Positions 8,901 to 17,798 of a stretch of 46,115 bases of DNA are shown here, one piece after another; position 1 is the stretch's first letter; every line of letters starts with the position of its first letter. This stretch comes from Alphaproteobacteria bacterium casp-alpha6 (GTDB taxonomy: Bacteria > Pseudomonadota > Alphaproteobacteria > Rhodobacterales > Rhodobacteraceae), in NCBI GenBank assembly GCA_001510135.1, contig LFER01000060.1, positions 1 to 46,115 of the forward strand, written 5' to 3'. Under the pieces are notes generated by a model. It made no database searches. It was given only the letters and a program-made list of their open reading frames with translations, and was not told the origin of the DNA. The translations under genes and the position numbers were made by a program.

Positions 8901-9638
8901 CTATAAGTCCTTTATCAAAAGCTTTTGTTCTTCAACGAGTTGCAATTTCACGAATTCAACTGCCGTTTCGATGTCGCGCGAAATAAATGCATTGCAAAGC
9001 TTGTTGTAGCGTTGCTGGTAATCCAATATCCGTTCTGGTGTTAAATGGCGCCTGAGGTGGGCTTTACGAAACCCTTCTCGGCTGACTTCAACGACCATTT
9101 GGTAACTTGCCGCCAAAAGAGGATTACGCGTGCTCTTGGCAATACATAGATAAATTTGTTCTTCCAATTGCATAAAGGCAGACACATCAGAGCGAATTTT
9201 TTCCAACTCCGTGACCAGTCCGGACAATGTGTCAAGTTCGATTTGGGTCATGTTCATAACGGCCAAACGTACGATTTCAGGTTCTAAAATGCCGCGCATG
9301 ACCAGATGGTCCAATGGCCCTGTTTGTTCGGCAAGTTTGCCACCAGTGGAGGTCTGTTCAGGCTGTGATCGATAGGTAACAAAGCTGCCGCTTCCGGGGC
9401 GGCGTGTTATGAAATTTTTTCCGGTCAGATAGTCGAGCGCCTCTCGCACTGTATTGCGCGAAACCCCAAGTTCATTGGCCAGCGCTCTTTCAGACGGCAG
9501 GCGTGTGTCGACCTGATATCCCCCTGACTTGATCCGTGCGCTCAGCGTATCAATTACAATTTGGACGGTCAAACCAATGGGCTGGTTCGGAGGCGTTTCC
9601 TCTGGTTGGGTTGGCACTTTGTTCGAAAGAGTTATCAT
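8901..9638 (-). CDS. GntR-family regulator, FadR/FCD subgroup
   Basis: A 245-residue repressor-type protein. The winged helix-turn-helix spans about residues 25-88, with RLPSERALANELGVSRNTVREALDYL and the wing RRPGSGSFV. The C-terminal all-helical FCD domain follows (about 105-240). FCD domains usually bind a metal through one Asp and three His. Here the corresponding positions read LEEQIY, RYNKLCNAF and KLQL, so the histidines are gone and the ligand mode must differ. The ATG at 9638 has no clear ribosome-binding site. The gene converges on the PBP-like gene and is in the same neighbourhood as tmm; shared motifs upstream of both suggest it may control the locus and itself. Confidence 0.85.
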   Translation of the reverse strand: MITLSNKVPTQPEETPPNQPIGLTVQIVIDTLSARIKSGGYQVDTRLPSERALANELGVSRNTVREALDYLTGKNFITRRPGSGSFVTYRSQPEQTSTGGKLAEQTGPLDHLVMRGILEPEIVRLAVMNMTQIELDTLSGLVTELEKIRSDVSAFMQLEEQIYLCIAKSTRNPLLAASYQMVVEVSREGFRKAHLRRHLTPERILDYQQRYNKLCNAFISRDIETAVEFVKLQLVEEQKLLIKDL

Positions 9639-9639
9639 G

Positions 9640-9674
9640 ATACCGGTTTATTGAATTAATTGGCTCAATCATAC
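9640..9674 (-). promoter_or_regulatory. Candidate autoregulatory sites before the GntR gene
   Basis: ATACCGGTTTA (9640-9650) abuts the GntR start and AATCATAC (9667-9674) lies further upstream. Both resemble elements in the tmm divergent region (7481-7495). In the tmm region the two overlap by 4 nt; here they are 16 nt apart. Confidence 0.35.
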
Positions 9675-9929
9675 AAAAACCCCGTTTGAATTGCAAATTT
9701 CTAACCTTTGATCAGTTTTGCCGATTCTTGTGTTTTCACCTTTGGGTATCTTGAACCGTTCCTGCGGTGCTGTGCGATCTAGCAGGACGTCATGGATTAA
9801 ACGAAATTGGTGCAAAATGCGCACAAAATTCGGTATTTGTTCAGAAAGACAATACAATAGTGTCGTAATTATTGTGATATATAGTCTTTAAGGATATTAA
9901 TTATAAACTTTAGTTTATTGGACTGTTTC

Positions 9930-10412
9930 ATGTTTGCGCTTTTGTTGCTTGCACCAATTGTATTGGGTTGGACTGTGTTAGAAATTTCAGGTGCTTTGGA
10001 CGGGAGTTCAAGCATGGGCTCTGGGGGCGAGTCCGGCGGTTCGGGGTCAAAGGAACCGGGGATTGAGCTGTTTGGAAACAACACCGGCGATATTTTGACT
10101 GGGAACGATGGTTCTGACCGGATTGTCGGCGGAGCCGGTGCTGACCAGCTGTTTGGCAATGCAGGCAACGACACTCTTGAAGGGGGGGCAGGGGACGACT
10201 CTCTTGATGGCGCCGCTGGTCGCGATTCGATTTCTGGTCAGGATGGAAACGATTTTATCTCTGCAGGCAGTTTGAATGACACTGTCTCCGGCGGAGATGG
10301 TGATGACCTTATTTACGCCGACGGCGGCAACGATTGGGCCAATGGAGATAATGGAAACGATAAAATCTTTGGTCGATATGGTGCAGACACACTGATCGGT
10401 GGTGAAGGCTAA
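9930..10412 (+). CDS. RTX calcium-binding repeat protein, N-terminal part ending at a premature TAA
   Basis: A 160-residue frame beginning MFALLLLAPIVLGWTVLEI, a hydrophobic N-terminal segment that could be a membrane anchor. A Ser/Gly-rich linker follows, then glycine-aspartate nonapeptide repeats of the hemolysin type (GGAGADQLFGNAGNDTLEGGAGDDSLDG and later copies), which fold as a calcium-binding parallel beta roll. A TTG at 9918 in the same frame is a less likely start. Neither start has a good ribosome-binding site; an AAGGA lies about 35 nt upstream. The frame ends at TAA 10410-10412 inside a repeat, and the same frame carries on with more repeats to 10877, so this is probably a truncated product of a broken gene. 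Confidence 0.7.
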   Translation: MFALLLLAPIVLGWTVLEISGALDGSSSMGSGGESGGSGSKEPGIELFGNNTGDILTGNDGSDRIVGGAGADQLFGNAGNDTLEGGAGDDSLDGAAGRDSISGQDGNDFISAGSLNDTVSGGDGDDLIYADGGNDWANGDNGNDKIFGRYGADTLIGGEG

Positions 10413-10877
10413 GATCTTCGTGGCGGCGGCAATGGAAACGATCTACTTATCGGGGGCAACGGAGGGTCATTCAGTTCTGCTATCGCTGAAGATGGAGGGG
10501 ATATTCTGATCGGCGGGAAAGGCGATGATACGCTCATCGGCGGTGGAAACGACGTCGTAAATGGAGGAGAAGGAAAAGACGTCTACCAGATTCTGGACGA
10601 TGGCAGCAAAGGAAAATTAACCATTAAATCCTTTAACGCCAGCGAAGATAAGCTGCAAATTCTCTATGATCCTGATCAGCTTACGGGTGAGGACAAAAGC
10701 AAACCAACGGTTAATGTTGTTGTCATCAATAACGATGATACAAGTCCAGGCGATGTCAGGATTTCTTTTGACGGAAATGTTGTTGCCGTGATTGAGGGAG
10801 CCGGAGCCAATCTGGCGGTCATCAGAGATAATCTTGAACTTATAAATGCGTCAAAACAAACGTTTGGTGCAGGCTAG
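10413..10877 (+). pseudogene. C-terminal remainder of the interrupted RTX gene
   Basis: In the same frame as the preceding RTX fragment, directly after its TAA, the sequence continues DLRGGGNGNDLLIGGNGG and then GGKGDDTLIGGGNDVVNGGEGKD. A 95-residue non-repeat tail follows (YQILDDGSKGKLTIKSF onward), typical of the C-terminal cap of RTX proteins, ending at TAG 10875-10877. No start codon lies near its beginning. The stop falls where the repeat GGEG-x-D expects a residue; the parallel unit GGEGKD nearby suggests AAA changed to TAA. The end overlaps the convergent ppx stop by 2 nt. Alternatives are stop read-through or a sequencing error. Confidence 0.75.
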
Positions 10878-12415
10878 GTTACGACATTATAGTTTTTCGC
10901 GTTTAGCGCTTGCGAAAGTGACTGAAGTCGCGTTTCAGCGACTTCTCCGTATAAAGCTGACGTGTCACCCGGCAAGAGGAGTGTGAGCTCTTCGTTTTTG
11001 GGGTCCCATTTTAATTCCGCGCGCTGACCTCCGTCGGACACCCACAACATAGCGCCAAGGCGCATTGCTTTGCCCAAAATTTCTGCAGTTTTTACCTCGG
11101 TCGCATCAATAACGCGGAACATCCATGAAAATATCTCATCATCTCTTTTATTGGTATATCGGTGCATCAGCGCAAGCGCCAGAAACATGCGTTCGGAATG
11201 TTTCAGACCACCCAGATTCGCGCGCGTTGCATTGTCAAAACACACCTCTGCCCTGTAATCCGGATGGGCCCGCCAACTGACGTCATGCAAAAGGCAGGCG
11301 GCACGAACAATGCGAAGCAGCTCGGCACTCGCATCATAAAAAAGCGGACGCACAAAATTAAAGATCGTTTTTCCCATACCCGGAACGCGGGCATCCTTCA
11401 TCTCTGAAACTTTGCAAGCTTCGATCAAAGGATCTCTGGCACGAATATCGTCTGACATTTGTTGATACAATAATCCCTCACGTAAACCATAGCTGGAAAT
11501 CGCGATGTCCTTGGGTTCAAACACATCCAACAACTCTGTAAGAACTTCGCCCGCATAGGGTAAAAGGGACATCCGTGACTGAGAAATGCTGCATTGATCC
11601 TGCAAAGTATCAAGCCCGACTTCGTCCAAATAGGCCAAAGTCTTTGAAACTGAACTGCGCCCCATTCGGTATTCATGAAGCACGTGCAATGGGTAGTTTG
11701 TCCGTTGCATATCTATGCGGGCAAGTGCCCGCCACGAACCCCCGACCAGAAATAATCGATTGTGCTGGGGGCCCATTTCTTCGGCAAGTCGCGTCATGGT
11801 CTCCCGAATATATTTCCGTCTTGCGTCGCTGCCACCTGATAGTTCCTGAAGTTTTAATGGTCCAAGATCTGATGTTACACGTCGCCCGACCGTGCCATTA
11901 TAGATCTCCGCCAGTTCCATTGAGGAGCCACCAACATCACAGACAAGCCCAAAAGACCCCGGCCAGCCCAAAAGAACCCCTTGGGCGGAGAGTTTTGCCT
12001 CTTCGGTTCCATCAATGATCCAAATCTTCTGGCCCGTTTTTTCAAAAACTTCCTCGCAAAAATCGAGCCCATCCGTGGCGTTTCGAACGGCCGCGGTGGC
12101 AACTGCGGTTACGTCAGTTATTCCCATCGAGACGGTAAGATATTTAAATCGACGGATCGCAGCGATTGCGCGTTGCTTACCCTCAGGATTAAGATGGCCG
12201 GTCGTCGCAAGACCCGCGCCAAGGCTGCACATCAGTTTTTCATTGTAAAAATATGATGGGGATCGAGCAGCCCCGTCAAATACCACCAGCCGAACAGAGT
12301 TCGATCCGACATCAAGCACAGCAATTTTCGACAGGCGACGTTCATCAAGTTGTGGCAAGACCGGTTTTTGATAGGGGTCCGGCGCGCTCTTACCTGAGAC
12401 AGAGTGTTGAAGCAT
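10874..12415 (-). CDS. ppx: Ppx/GppA-family phosphatase (exopolyphosphatase)
   Basis: A 513-residue member of the ASKHA-fold Ppx/GppA family, which releases phosphate from polyphosphate or hydrolyses pppGpp. Motifs are the phosphate-1 loop VLDVGSNSVRLVVFDG near the N-terminus, the AVATAAVRNATDG segment, and the phosphate-2 loop VCDVGGSSMELAEI with catalytic acidic residues, then an HD-like C-terminal helical domain (LLHDVSWRAHPDYR, ERMFLALALMHRY). I start it at the ATG at 12415, which has AAGGTG at good spacing; a GTG at 12427 is possible. It lies 57 nt downstream of hdaA on the same strand. A polyphosphate kinase gene, often found between these two in relatives as I recall, is absent here. 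Confidence 0.9.
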   Translation of the reverse strand: MLQHSVSGKSAPDPYQKPVLPQLDERRLSKIAVLDVGSNSVRLVVFDGAARSPSYFYNEKLMCSLGAGLATTGHLNPEGKQRAIAAIRRFKYLTVSMGITDVTAVATAAVRNATDGLDFCEEVFEKTGQKIWIIDGTEEAKLSAQGVLLGWPGSFGLVCDVGGSSMELAEIYNGTVGRRVTSDLGPLKLQELSGGSDARRKYIRETMTRLAEEMGPQHNRLFLVGGSWRALARIDMQRTNYPLHVLHEYRMGRSSVSKTLAYLDEVGLDTLQDQCSISQSRMSLLPYAGEVLTELLDVFEPKDIAISSYGLREGLLYQQMSDDIRARDPLIEACKVSEMKDARVPGMGKTIFNFVRPLFYDASAELLRIVRAACLLHDVSWRAHPDYRAEVCFDNATRANLGGLKHSERMFLALALMHRYTNKRDDEIFSWMFRVIDATEVKTAEILGKAMRLGAMLWVSDGGQRAELKWDPKNEELTLLLPGDTSALYGEVAETRLQSLSQALNAKNYNVVT

Positions 12416-12472
12416 AAGGACATTCACCTTGGCTACTGTTATTTTAACCTATGCAGATTGAGCGCTCTGTGG

Positions 12473-13150
12473 TCAATCAGAGTCTGTGTCAAATTCTTCC
12501 AAAATACTTTTGGCCAGCCCTCGGCTGATGGCCCGCTTTTCGCTGAGCGCGACCTGATCCGCACGCTCCACAAAACGACGCGCTGACTCATGAGAGCGTT
12601 CAAGCCGTGTCACCAGATATTGCAAAACTTCGGGGGCGGGGAACAATTGGCGATCAGAAAACTGTTTTGCCAGAAGTGCCGCAAAGAGGCGATCGTCAGG
12701 TGGATCCAATGCGACATGGCGCGCACCTTGAATGCGTGACGCAAGATCCGGCAAGGTGATCCCCCAATGAAGTGGGCTGCCCAGACCCGTCATCAATAGA
12801 TAAAAGCCCTTTTGCTGTAAAAGGTTGTGAGCGTGAAACAATGTCGTTTCCAGTGTTCTTAGCCCAGAAATTTTATGAACATCCTCGACCAATAGATGCG
12901 TTTGAGACAGGGCTTGGGGATCGGATATGTCTTTTGCGCTTGTGACAAATGCCTCACTCATCTTTGCCCAGATATGGGCGAGATGGGTTTTGCCGGAGGA
13001 TTTGGGGCCGCTAAGCACATGTTTCTTCAGGGGCCAGTTTGGCCAGTCTTCTATAAATTTAACTGCCATCTCATTGCTGCGCGAAACAAAGAAGTCCCCC
13101 CGATCATGGGAGGGCAAACAAGGCAAATCAAATGTAAGCTGTGTGGTCAT
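12473..13150 (-). CDS. hdaA: DnaA-related regulator of replication, HdaA-like
   Basis: A 225-residue DnaA-domain-III-like ATPase lacking the DnaA DNA-binding domain. The N-terminal MTTQLTFDLP contains a clamp-binding-type motif as in Hda proteins, which with the beta clamp promote DnaA-ATP hydrolysis after initiation. The Walker A motif is GPKSSGKTHLAHIW; the Walker B region is LLVEDVHKIS; the sensor-2 area is RLERSHESARRFVERAD. I place the start at ATG 13150, since its TGATG overlap with the permease stop indicates translational coupling and the clamp motif then sits at the very N-terminus. An upstream start at 13156 only adds two residues. Confidence 0.88.
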   Translation of the reverse strand: MTTQLTFDLPCLPSHDRGDFFVSRSNEMAVKFIEDWPNWPLKKHVLSGPKSSGKTHLAHIWAKMSEAFVTSAKDISDPQALSQTHLLVEDVHKISGLRTLETTLFHAHNLLQQKGFYLLMTGLGSPLHWGITLPDLASRIQGARHVALDPPDDRLFAALLAKQFSDRQLFPAPEVLQYLVTRLERSHESARRFVERADQVALSEKRAISRGLAKSILEEFDTDSD

Positions 13151-14268
13151 CAACATGTGTCGTCTTTGCCCGTTTTGGTCTTTTTGCCAATCGCGCCTTT
13201 ATAAAGCGGACCGGCCATATATTGGCCCGCACCAAAACGCACCAAAACGCCGATGCTTGCTGCGACAGGCACCGCGATCAACATGCCAACAAAACCAAAC
13301 AATGCGCCAAATACCGAAAGTGCCAGCAAGAGCCACACAGGATGTAACCCCACAGATCCCCCGACAAGTTTAGGGGTGAGGTAATTGCCTTCAATCACTT
13401 GTCCTAAGAAAAAAATTCCAGCGACAAGCGCCAATTTGTCCCACTCGCCCCAAAATTCGAAAATTCCCAGCCCGATCGCCAGAGCGCCTCCCATAAGAGA
13501 GCCGAGATAGGGAATAAAGGTAACCAAGCCGGCGAAAAATCCAACTGCAAAGCCAAAGCTCAACCCCACCATCCAAAGTGTAAAGGCATAATAGGTGCCA
13601 AGGATCAAACATACAGATCCCATGCCGCGCACAAATGCCGACAAAGTTTTATCAATCTCTTTGGCAAGACCGCGGATGGTCTGTGCGTGATCACGCGGCA
13701 ACAGCCCATCAATACGTTCAATCATGTGGTCCCAATCCAACAGCATGTAGACCGCAACCACCGGCACCACCACGATCAGCACGATAATATTGACCAACGA
13801 CATGGCGGAACTCATCAAGGCGCCAAGAAGGCTTTTGCCGACGCTTTGGAAAAGCGACTCCGCCCTTGGTCGAATAAAGGCTGCGATGTCTTCAAAGGTT
13901 TTTTGCAGATTGATGTTTTCACCTATTGCCGCAGGCAGGATACTCACCAAACGTTCCTGAATTTCCATGATTTTTTCCGGTGAAAAGGAAATAGATGTCA
14001 GCGCGCTCACCTGAGATACGATGACATTCAAAACGAAAAGCGCGAGCGGCAACAAAAGGATCAATGCTGTCAGAGAGATAAGTAAAACTGCTCTCGTTCT
14101 GCTTAATCCCATAGCCTCCAGTCGATCCGCGACGGGATCCAGCAAATAGGCAATTGCGGCCCCCATGACGAAGGGCAAAAGCACATTTCCCAGCGCCCAG
14201 AATACGAGCAGGAAGATAACTGTGGCAATGCCCCAGTAAAAAGCTTGTTGTCTGGCAGGTAGAGCCAT
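13150..14268 (-). CDS. AI-2E family transporter (PerM/YdiK type)
   Basis: A 372-residue inner-membrane protein with seven to eight hydrophobic helices, including an N-terminal pair (ATVIFLLVFWALGNVLLPFVMGAAIAYLLDPVADRLE) and the C-terminal PVWLLLALSVFGALFGFVGMLIAVPVAA typical of the AI-2E/PerM family. The family includes autoinducer-2 exporters and Na+/H+ antiporters, so the cargo is undefined. A central non-membrane region (about 120-200) is present as usual. The stop overlaps the hdaA start (TGATG), an arrangement I recall as conserved in Rhodobacterales. Confidence 0.88.
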   Translation of the reverse strand: MALPARQQAFYWGIATVIFLLVFWALGNVLLPFVMGAAIAYLLDPVADRLEAMGLSRTRAVLLISLTALILLLPLALFVLNVIVSQVSALTSISFSPEKIMEIQERLVSILPAAIGENINLQKTFEDIAAFIRPRAESLFQSVGKSLLGALMSSAMSLVNIIVLIVVVPVVAVYMLLDWDHMIERIDGLLPRDHAQTIRGLAKEIDKTLSAFVRGMGSVCLILGTYYAFTLWMVGLSFGFAVGFFAGLVTFIPYLGSLMGGALAIGLGIFEFWGEWDKLALVAGIFFLGQVIEGNYLTPKLVGGSVGLHPVWLLLALSVFGALFGFVGMLIAVPVAASIGVLVRFGAGQYMAGPLYKGAIGKKTKTGKDDTC

Positions 14269-14424
14269 GAATGTCCCATAAATACTTTTTCTTTAATGTG
14301 TCGCATCTGGAGCGGGTATGCAAGCAGATGCGCGGGGTGTTCGAAGTAACTCTGTGTCTGCCATATTGCCAATTAAACGGCTTCGGGCTAAGGGAATGGT
14401 CACTTTACCCGATAAGGATGCATC

Positions 14425-15762
14425 ATGCGACTGTCCCGTTATTTTTTGCCAGTTCTGAAAGAAAATCCTGCTGAAGCGCAGATCGTGAGCCATCGATTGA
14501 TGCTGCGGGCGGGAATGATCAAACAATCAAGTGCAGGGATTTATTCTTGGTTGCCCTTGGGGTTCAAAGTTTTGCGCAAACTTGAAGATATCGTGCACGA
14601 AGAACAAATTCGCGCGGGTCACATTCCAATGCTGATGCCTACGCTTCAATCGGCGGATTTATGGCGCGAAAGTGGACGTTATGAGGCCTATGGACAGGAA
14701 ATGTTGCGCATTAAGGACCGCCACGAGCGGGACATGCTATATGGACCCACGAACGAAGAGTTGATCACGGATATCTTCCGGACACATGTCGGAAGCTACA
14801 AAGATCTCCCCATGACGCTCTATCATATTCAGTGGAAATTCCGCGATGAAATCCGCCCCCGGTTTGGTGTGATGCGGGGACGCGAGTTTTTTATGAAGGA
14901 TGGTTATAATTTCGACATCGACCGCGACAGCGCGCTTCATGCTTATAACCGCCATTTGGTAAGCTACCTGAAAACCTATGAACGCATGGGGCTTCAGGCT
15001 ATTCCCATGCGCGCTGACAGCGGACCGATCGGGGGCGATGATACCCACGAATTCCTTGTGTTGGCAGAGACTGGAGAATCTGAAGTTTTCTATGACAGTG
15101 CTATTACGGATCTTAAGATTGGCGATCGGGTTGTCGATTATGACAGCCGCGAAGACTGTGCTTCGATCCTTAAGGAATGGACGACGCCCTATGCGCGAAC
15201 GGATGAAACGCATGATGAGGCGCTTTTTGCGCAAATCCCTCAGGAGCGCCAAAGAAAAAGCCGTGGTATTGAAGTCGGACAGATCTTTTACTTTGGCACC
15301 AAATATTCAGATGCGATGGGCGCGACGGTTGCTACGGAAAGCGGGGAGCGCGTCCCCGTGCACATGGGCAGCCACGGCATTGGGGTCTCCCGTCTCATTG
15401 GGGCCATCATAGAGGCTTCGCACGATGACAATGGCATCATCTGGCCTGAAGGCGTGACGCCGTTTCATTGTGGAATTGTGAACCTGAAACAGGGCGACAG
15501 TGAAACAGATGCGGCCTGTGATGCGCTTTATGGTGGGCTTCGGGCGCTCGGCCTTGATCCGCTTTATGACGACCGGCAGGAACGGGCAGGGGGCAAATTT
15601 GCGACTATGGACCTCATCGGTCTTCCCTGGCGGATAACGGTTGGACCCCGCGGGCTGAAGAACGGGGTTGTGGAGCTCACGTCCCGTCGCACAGGGCAGA
15701 GCGAAGAAATGCCTGTGGAAACTGCACTGGAACGGGTCGCAGCGATCTATCGCTCAAATTGA
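14425..15762 (+). CDS. proS: Prolyl-tRNA synthetase, short alpha-type
   Basis: A class II aminoacyl-tRNA synthetase charging tRNA-Pro. The 445 residues are characteristic of the alphaproteobacterial form, which lacks the editing insertion domain of E. coli ProS. Visible are the N-terminal [32 protein letters not shown], the class II motif 2 region ([26 protein letters not shown]), the motif 3 region around [16 protein letters not shown], and the C-terminal anticodon-binding domain ([23 protein letters not shown]). AAGGATG precedes the ATG. The lack of an editing domain usually means mischarged Ala-tRNA-Pro is cleared by a separate ProXp-type protein, not seen here. It is monocistronic, with a hairpin just downstream. 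Confidence 0.96.
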   Translation: MRLSRYFLPVLKENPAEAQIVSHRLMLRAGMIKQSSAGIYSWLPLGFKVLRKLEDIVHEEQIRAGHIPMLMPTLQSADLWRESGRYEAYGQEMLRIKDRHERDMLYGPTNEELITDIFRTHVGSYKDLPMTLYHIQWKFRDEIRPRFGVMRGREFFMKDGYNFDIDRDSALHAYNRHLVSYLKTYERMGLQAIPMRADSGPIGGDDTHEFLVLAETGESEVFYDSAITDLKIGDRVVDYDSREDCASILKEWTTPYARTDETHDEALFAQIPQERQRKSRGIEVGQIFYFGTKYSDAMGATVATESGERVPVHMGSHGIGVSRLIGAIIEASHDDNGIIWPEGVTPFHCGIVNLKQGDSETDAACDALYGGLRALGLDPLYDDRQERAGGKFATMDLIGLPWRITVGPRGLKNGVVELTSRRTGQSEEMPVETALERVAAIYRSN

Positions 15763-15773
15763 GCATTCTGCTA

Positions 15774-15811
15774 AAAGGAGGCCGCCCGCGTGCACTTTGC
15801 GGACCTCCTTT
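15774..15811 (+). terminator. Terminator hairpin after proS
   Basis: AAAGGAGG-CCGC (15774-15785) pairs with GCGG-A-CCTCCTTT (15799-15811) with one bulged A. A short T-run closes the stem. It lies 12 nt after the proS stop and before the convergent epimerase gene. Confidence 0.65.
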
Positions 15812-15858
15812 AAAGACAGCTTTGACGAAATCGAAAAGTCAGCGATGACGCCGTCGGG

Positions 15859-16740
15859 TTAAATATAATCCCGCCAACTGTGTTCAGGCATAAACCCCAA
15901 AAGGCGTTTTGCCTTTTCGTTCGAATAGAAACTCTCGGGCATGTGATCGGATCTTAAAGGAACATCGCTGTAGTAACGGTTCATTATTTCAGCGGAACTC
16001 AATCCTACGGAATGGTCGTCATTGGATACATTGAAAATTTGATACCCAAGCCCGTCTGTTTCAAGACACTTTTGAACCATCTGGCCCAGATCGCGGGCGT
16101 CAATATAGGAAAAGATATTTCGGCGCCTTAGGTCCGGATCCTGTAGATAGGCTGGAAAGTTTTCTTTGTATTCGTGTGGTTCAATGACGTTGTTGATCCG
16201 CAAACCGTAAATATCAAACCCTGTTCGTTTTTGAAAACTCTTGGCAGTTGCTTCGTTGACCACCTTTGACATAGCGTAGCTGTCATCTGGAACAGTTGGG
16301 TGGTCTTCGTCTATGGGGAGATACTCAGGTTTGACCTCCCCATCGGCAAAGCAGACGCCATAAGTCGTTTCTGAAGAGGCGAAGATCACTTTTCGCACGC
16401 CCATTTTTACTGCGGCATCGATGACATTGTAGGTCCCAAGCGTGTTTACACGATAACATTCATTGTCACTCGTTTGTAGCAATCTGGGCACTGCCGCAAA
16501 ATGCACAACGGCGTCAAATTTTGGAACGCCGGTGCCGGGGGTAAGTTCACCATAATGCGCATAGCTGCTCATCACATCATAGACCTGTCCCGCATCCGTG
16601 ATGTCAGCAAGACGGGTCATAACATTTGGATGATCAAAGATCACCTGATCCAAGTTTAAGATTGTGTGACCTTGCTCTAGCAAGTATCTGATACTGTATT
16701 GTCCCGCCTTACCGGATCCTCCCGTAAAGAGTATTCTCAT
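15859..16740 (-). CDS. NAD(P)-dependent epimerase/dehydratase (extended SDR)
   Basis: A 293-residue extended short-chain dehydrogenase/reductase. The N-terminal MRILFTGGSGKAGQYSIRYLL carries the TGxxGxxG nucleotide motif. VVHFAAVPRL follows the fourth strand. FASSETTYG and YAMSK provide the Ser/Thr and Tyr-x-x-x-Lys catalytic residues. Family members epimerise, dehydrate or reduce nucleotide sugars and related compounds; the substrate cannot be told. AGAGG precedes the ATG. It is convergent to proS and appears monocistronic. Confidence 0.85.
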   Translation of the reverse strand: MRILFTGGSGKAGQYSIRYLLEQGHTILNLDQVIFDHPNVMTRLADITDAGQVYDVMSSYAHYGELTPGTGVPKFDAVVHFAAVPRLLQTSDNECYRVNTLGTYNVIDAAVKMGVRKVIFASSETTYGVCFADGEVKPEYLPIDEDHPTVPDDSYAMSKVVNEATAKSFQKRTGFDIYGLRINNVIEPHEYKENFPAYLQDPDLRRRNIFSYIDARDLGQMVQKCLETDGLGYQIFNVSNDDHSVGLSSAEIMNRYYSDVPLRSDHMPESFYSNEKAKRLLGFMPEHSWRDYI

Positions 16741-16864
16741 CTCTGACCTCTACACATGGTGCGGTTTCGTTTGCAATTTATCTATGAAGCCAGAGTATCA
16801 ACATTTTTCCCCTAATTTCAAAGCTATAAGATTTTACCATAAAAAAACGCTCTAGCTGGCACTT

Positions 16865-17626
16865 TTAAGGTTTTGGACGAATAAAAGGAGAGTAGGATTT
16901 TGCATTCTCCTTTAGTTGCCCTTCCTCGTTAAAATCCGCATCAGAATTGAATTTCAAAACCTCTTTGTTTTGGAAATTTTGGATGAGGGATTTTTGTTTT
17001 TTGATTTCCCTACTCAGATATTTTTCAAGACCTTTTTTATGTTCGTCCGAATGGTAGCTGTGAACAGAATTCAAGATTTTATATGGCAGAATATCCATTC
17101 CAATATATCGTAAGGTGTAGGCCATGGGCCAGAGCAACATGTTAATGTCGCCTTCCTTTCCATTGTGAGAACTTTCTTGGCCAGAGGCCCCCATGGTCAC
17201 ACAAAACTGCGCGCGCTTTCCTTTGAAAAGTCCCTTGTCAAACCGGTTGTGCGTGTCATGCATGCGGCCATTCACAAGAACTCTTTCCATCCATCCCCTC
17301 AAGGCGGCGGGTGGTGCAAACCACCAAATTGGAAAGTGAAAAATAGCAAGCTCGCATTCTCGGAATTTAAAAATTTCTTCTTCGATATCTGCGGGCAGAG
17401 TGTTCTGGCGTGAATGAAATTCTTGCGTTTTAAGAATATCAAACTGGTTTTCAGGGTATGTCTTGTTGTAATGGACCGCCTTCTCTATCGGATCAAAGCC
17501 CATTTGGTAAATGTCGGAGATCAAAACTTGATGACCGAGCATTTTTGCGGCTTTGATACTCTCGTTTGCCCAGCTATGGGTAAATGAAGTCTTTTCCGGA
17601 TGCGCGATAACCACCAAAACTGCCAT
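16865..17626 (-). CDS. NAD(P)H dehydrogenase (quinone) of the flavodoxin-2 fold
   Basis: About 253 residues of the NQO1/MdaB/KefF-type flavoprotein family, which binds FMN or FAD and reduces quinones by two electrons. Motifs are VLVVIAHPEKTSFTHSWANESI (phosphate-binding strand-loop), LAIFHFPIWWFAPPAALRGWMERVL (isoalloxazine-contacting segment) and VTMGASGQESSHNGKEGDINMLLWPM. The C-terminal 60 residues are lysine-rich. I prefer the ATG at 17626, which has GAGG upstream; the ATG at 17638 adds four residues and lacks a site. Codon use is A/T-rich compared with the housekeeping genes, suggesting the accessory gene pool. Confidence 0.82.
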   Translation of the reverse strand: MAVLVVIAHPEKTSFTHSWANESIKAAKMLGHQVLISDIYQMGFDPIEKAVHYNKTYPENQFDILKTQEFHSRQNTLPADIEEEIFKFRECELAIFHFPIWWFAPPAALRGWMERVLVNGRMHDTHNRFDKGLFKGKRAQFCVTMGASGQESSHNGKEGDINMLLWPMAYTLRYIGMDILPYKILNSVHSYHSDEHKKGLEKYLSREIKKQKSLIQNFQNKEVLKFNSDADFNEEGQLKENAKSYSPFIRPKP

Positions 17627-17798
17627 AGATTGCCTCATCGAATTTACAGGTTTTTATTCATAGCGAATGAAGGACAACTTTTCCATTCATTTGCCCTGTG
17701 TACTGTGATGTCATTTTTTGCATCAAATTGCTTCCCTACATTAAAATTAAGAGTACTGTGACCTACACTCGGTTCAGAAGGGTTAAGCAGAGTTTCAA

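Noticed and set aside
9669..9857. 62-codon minus-strand frame upstream of gntR
   Set aside because: Lies in a probable control region and shows no coding features.
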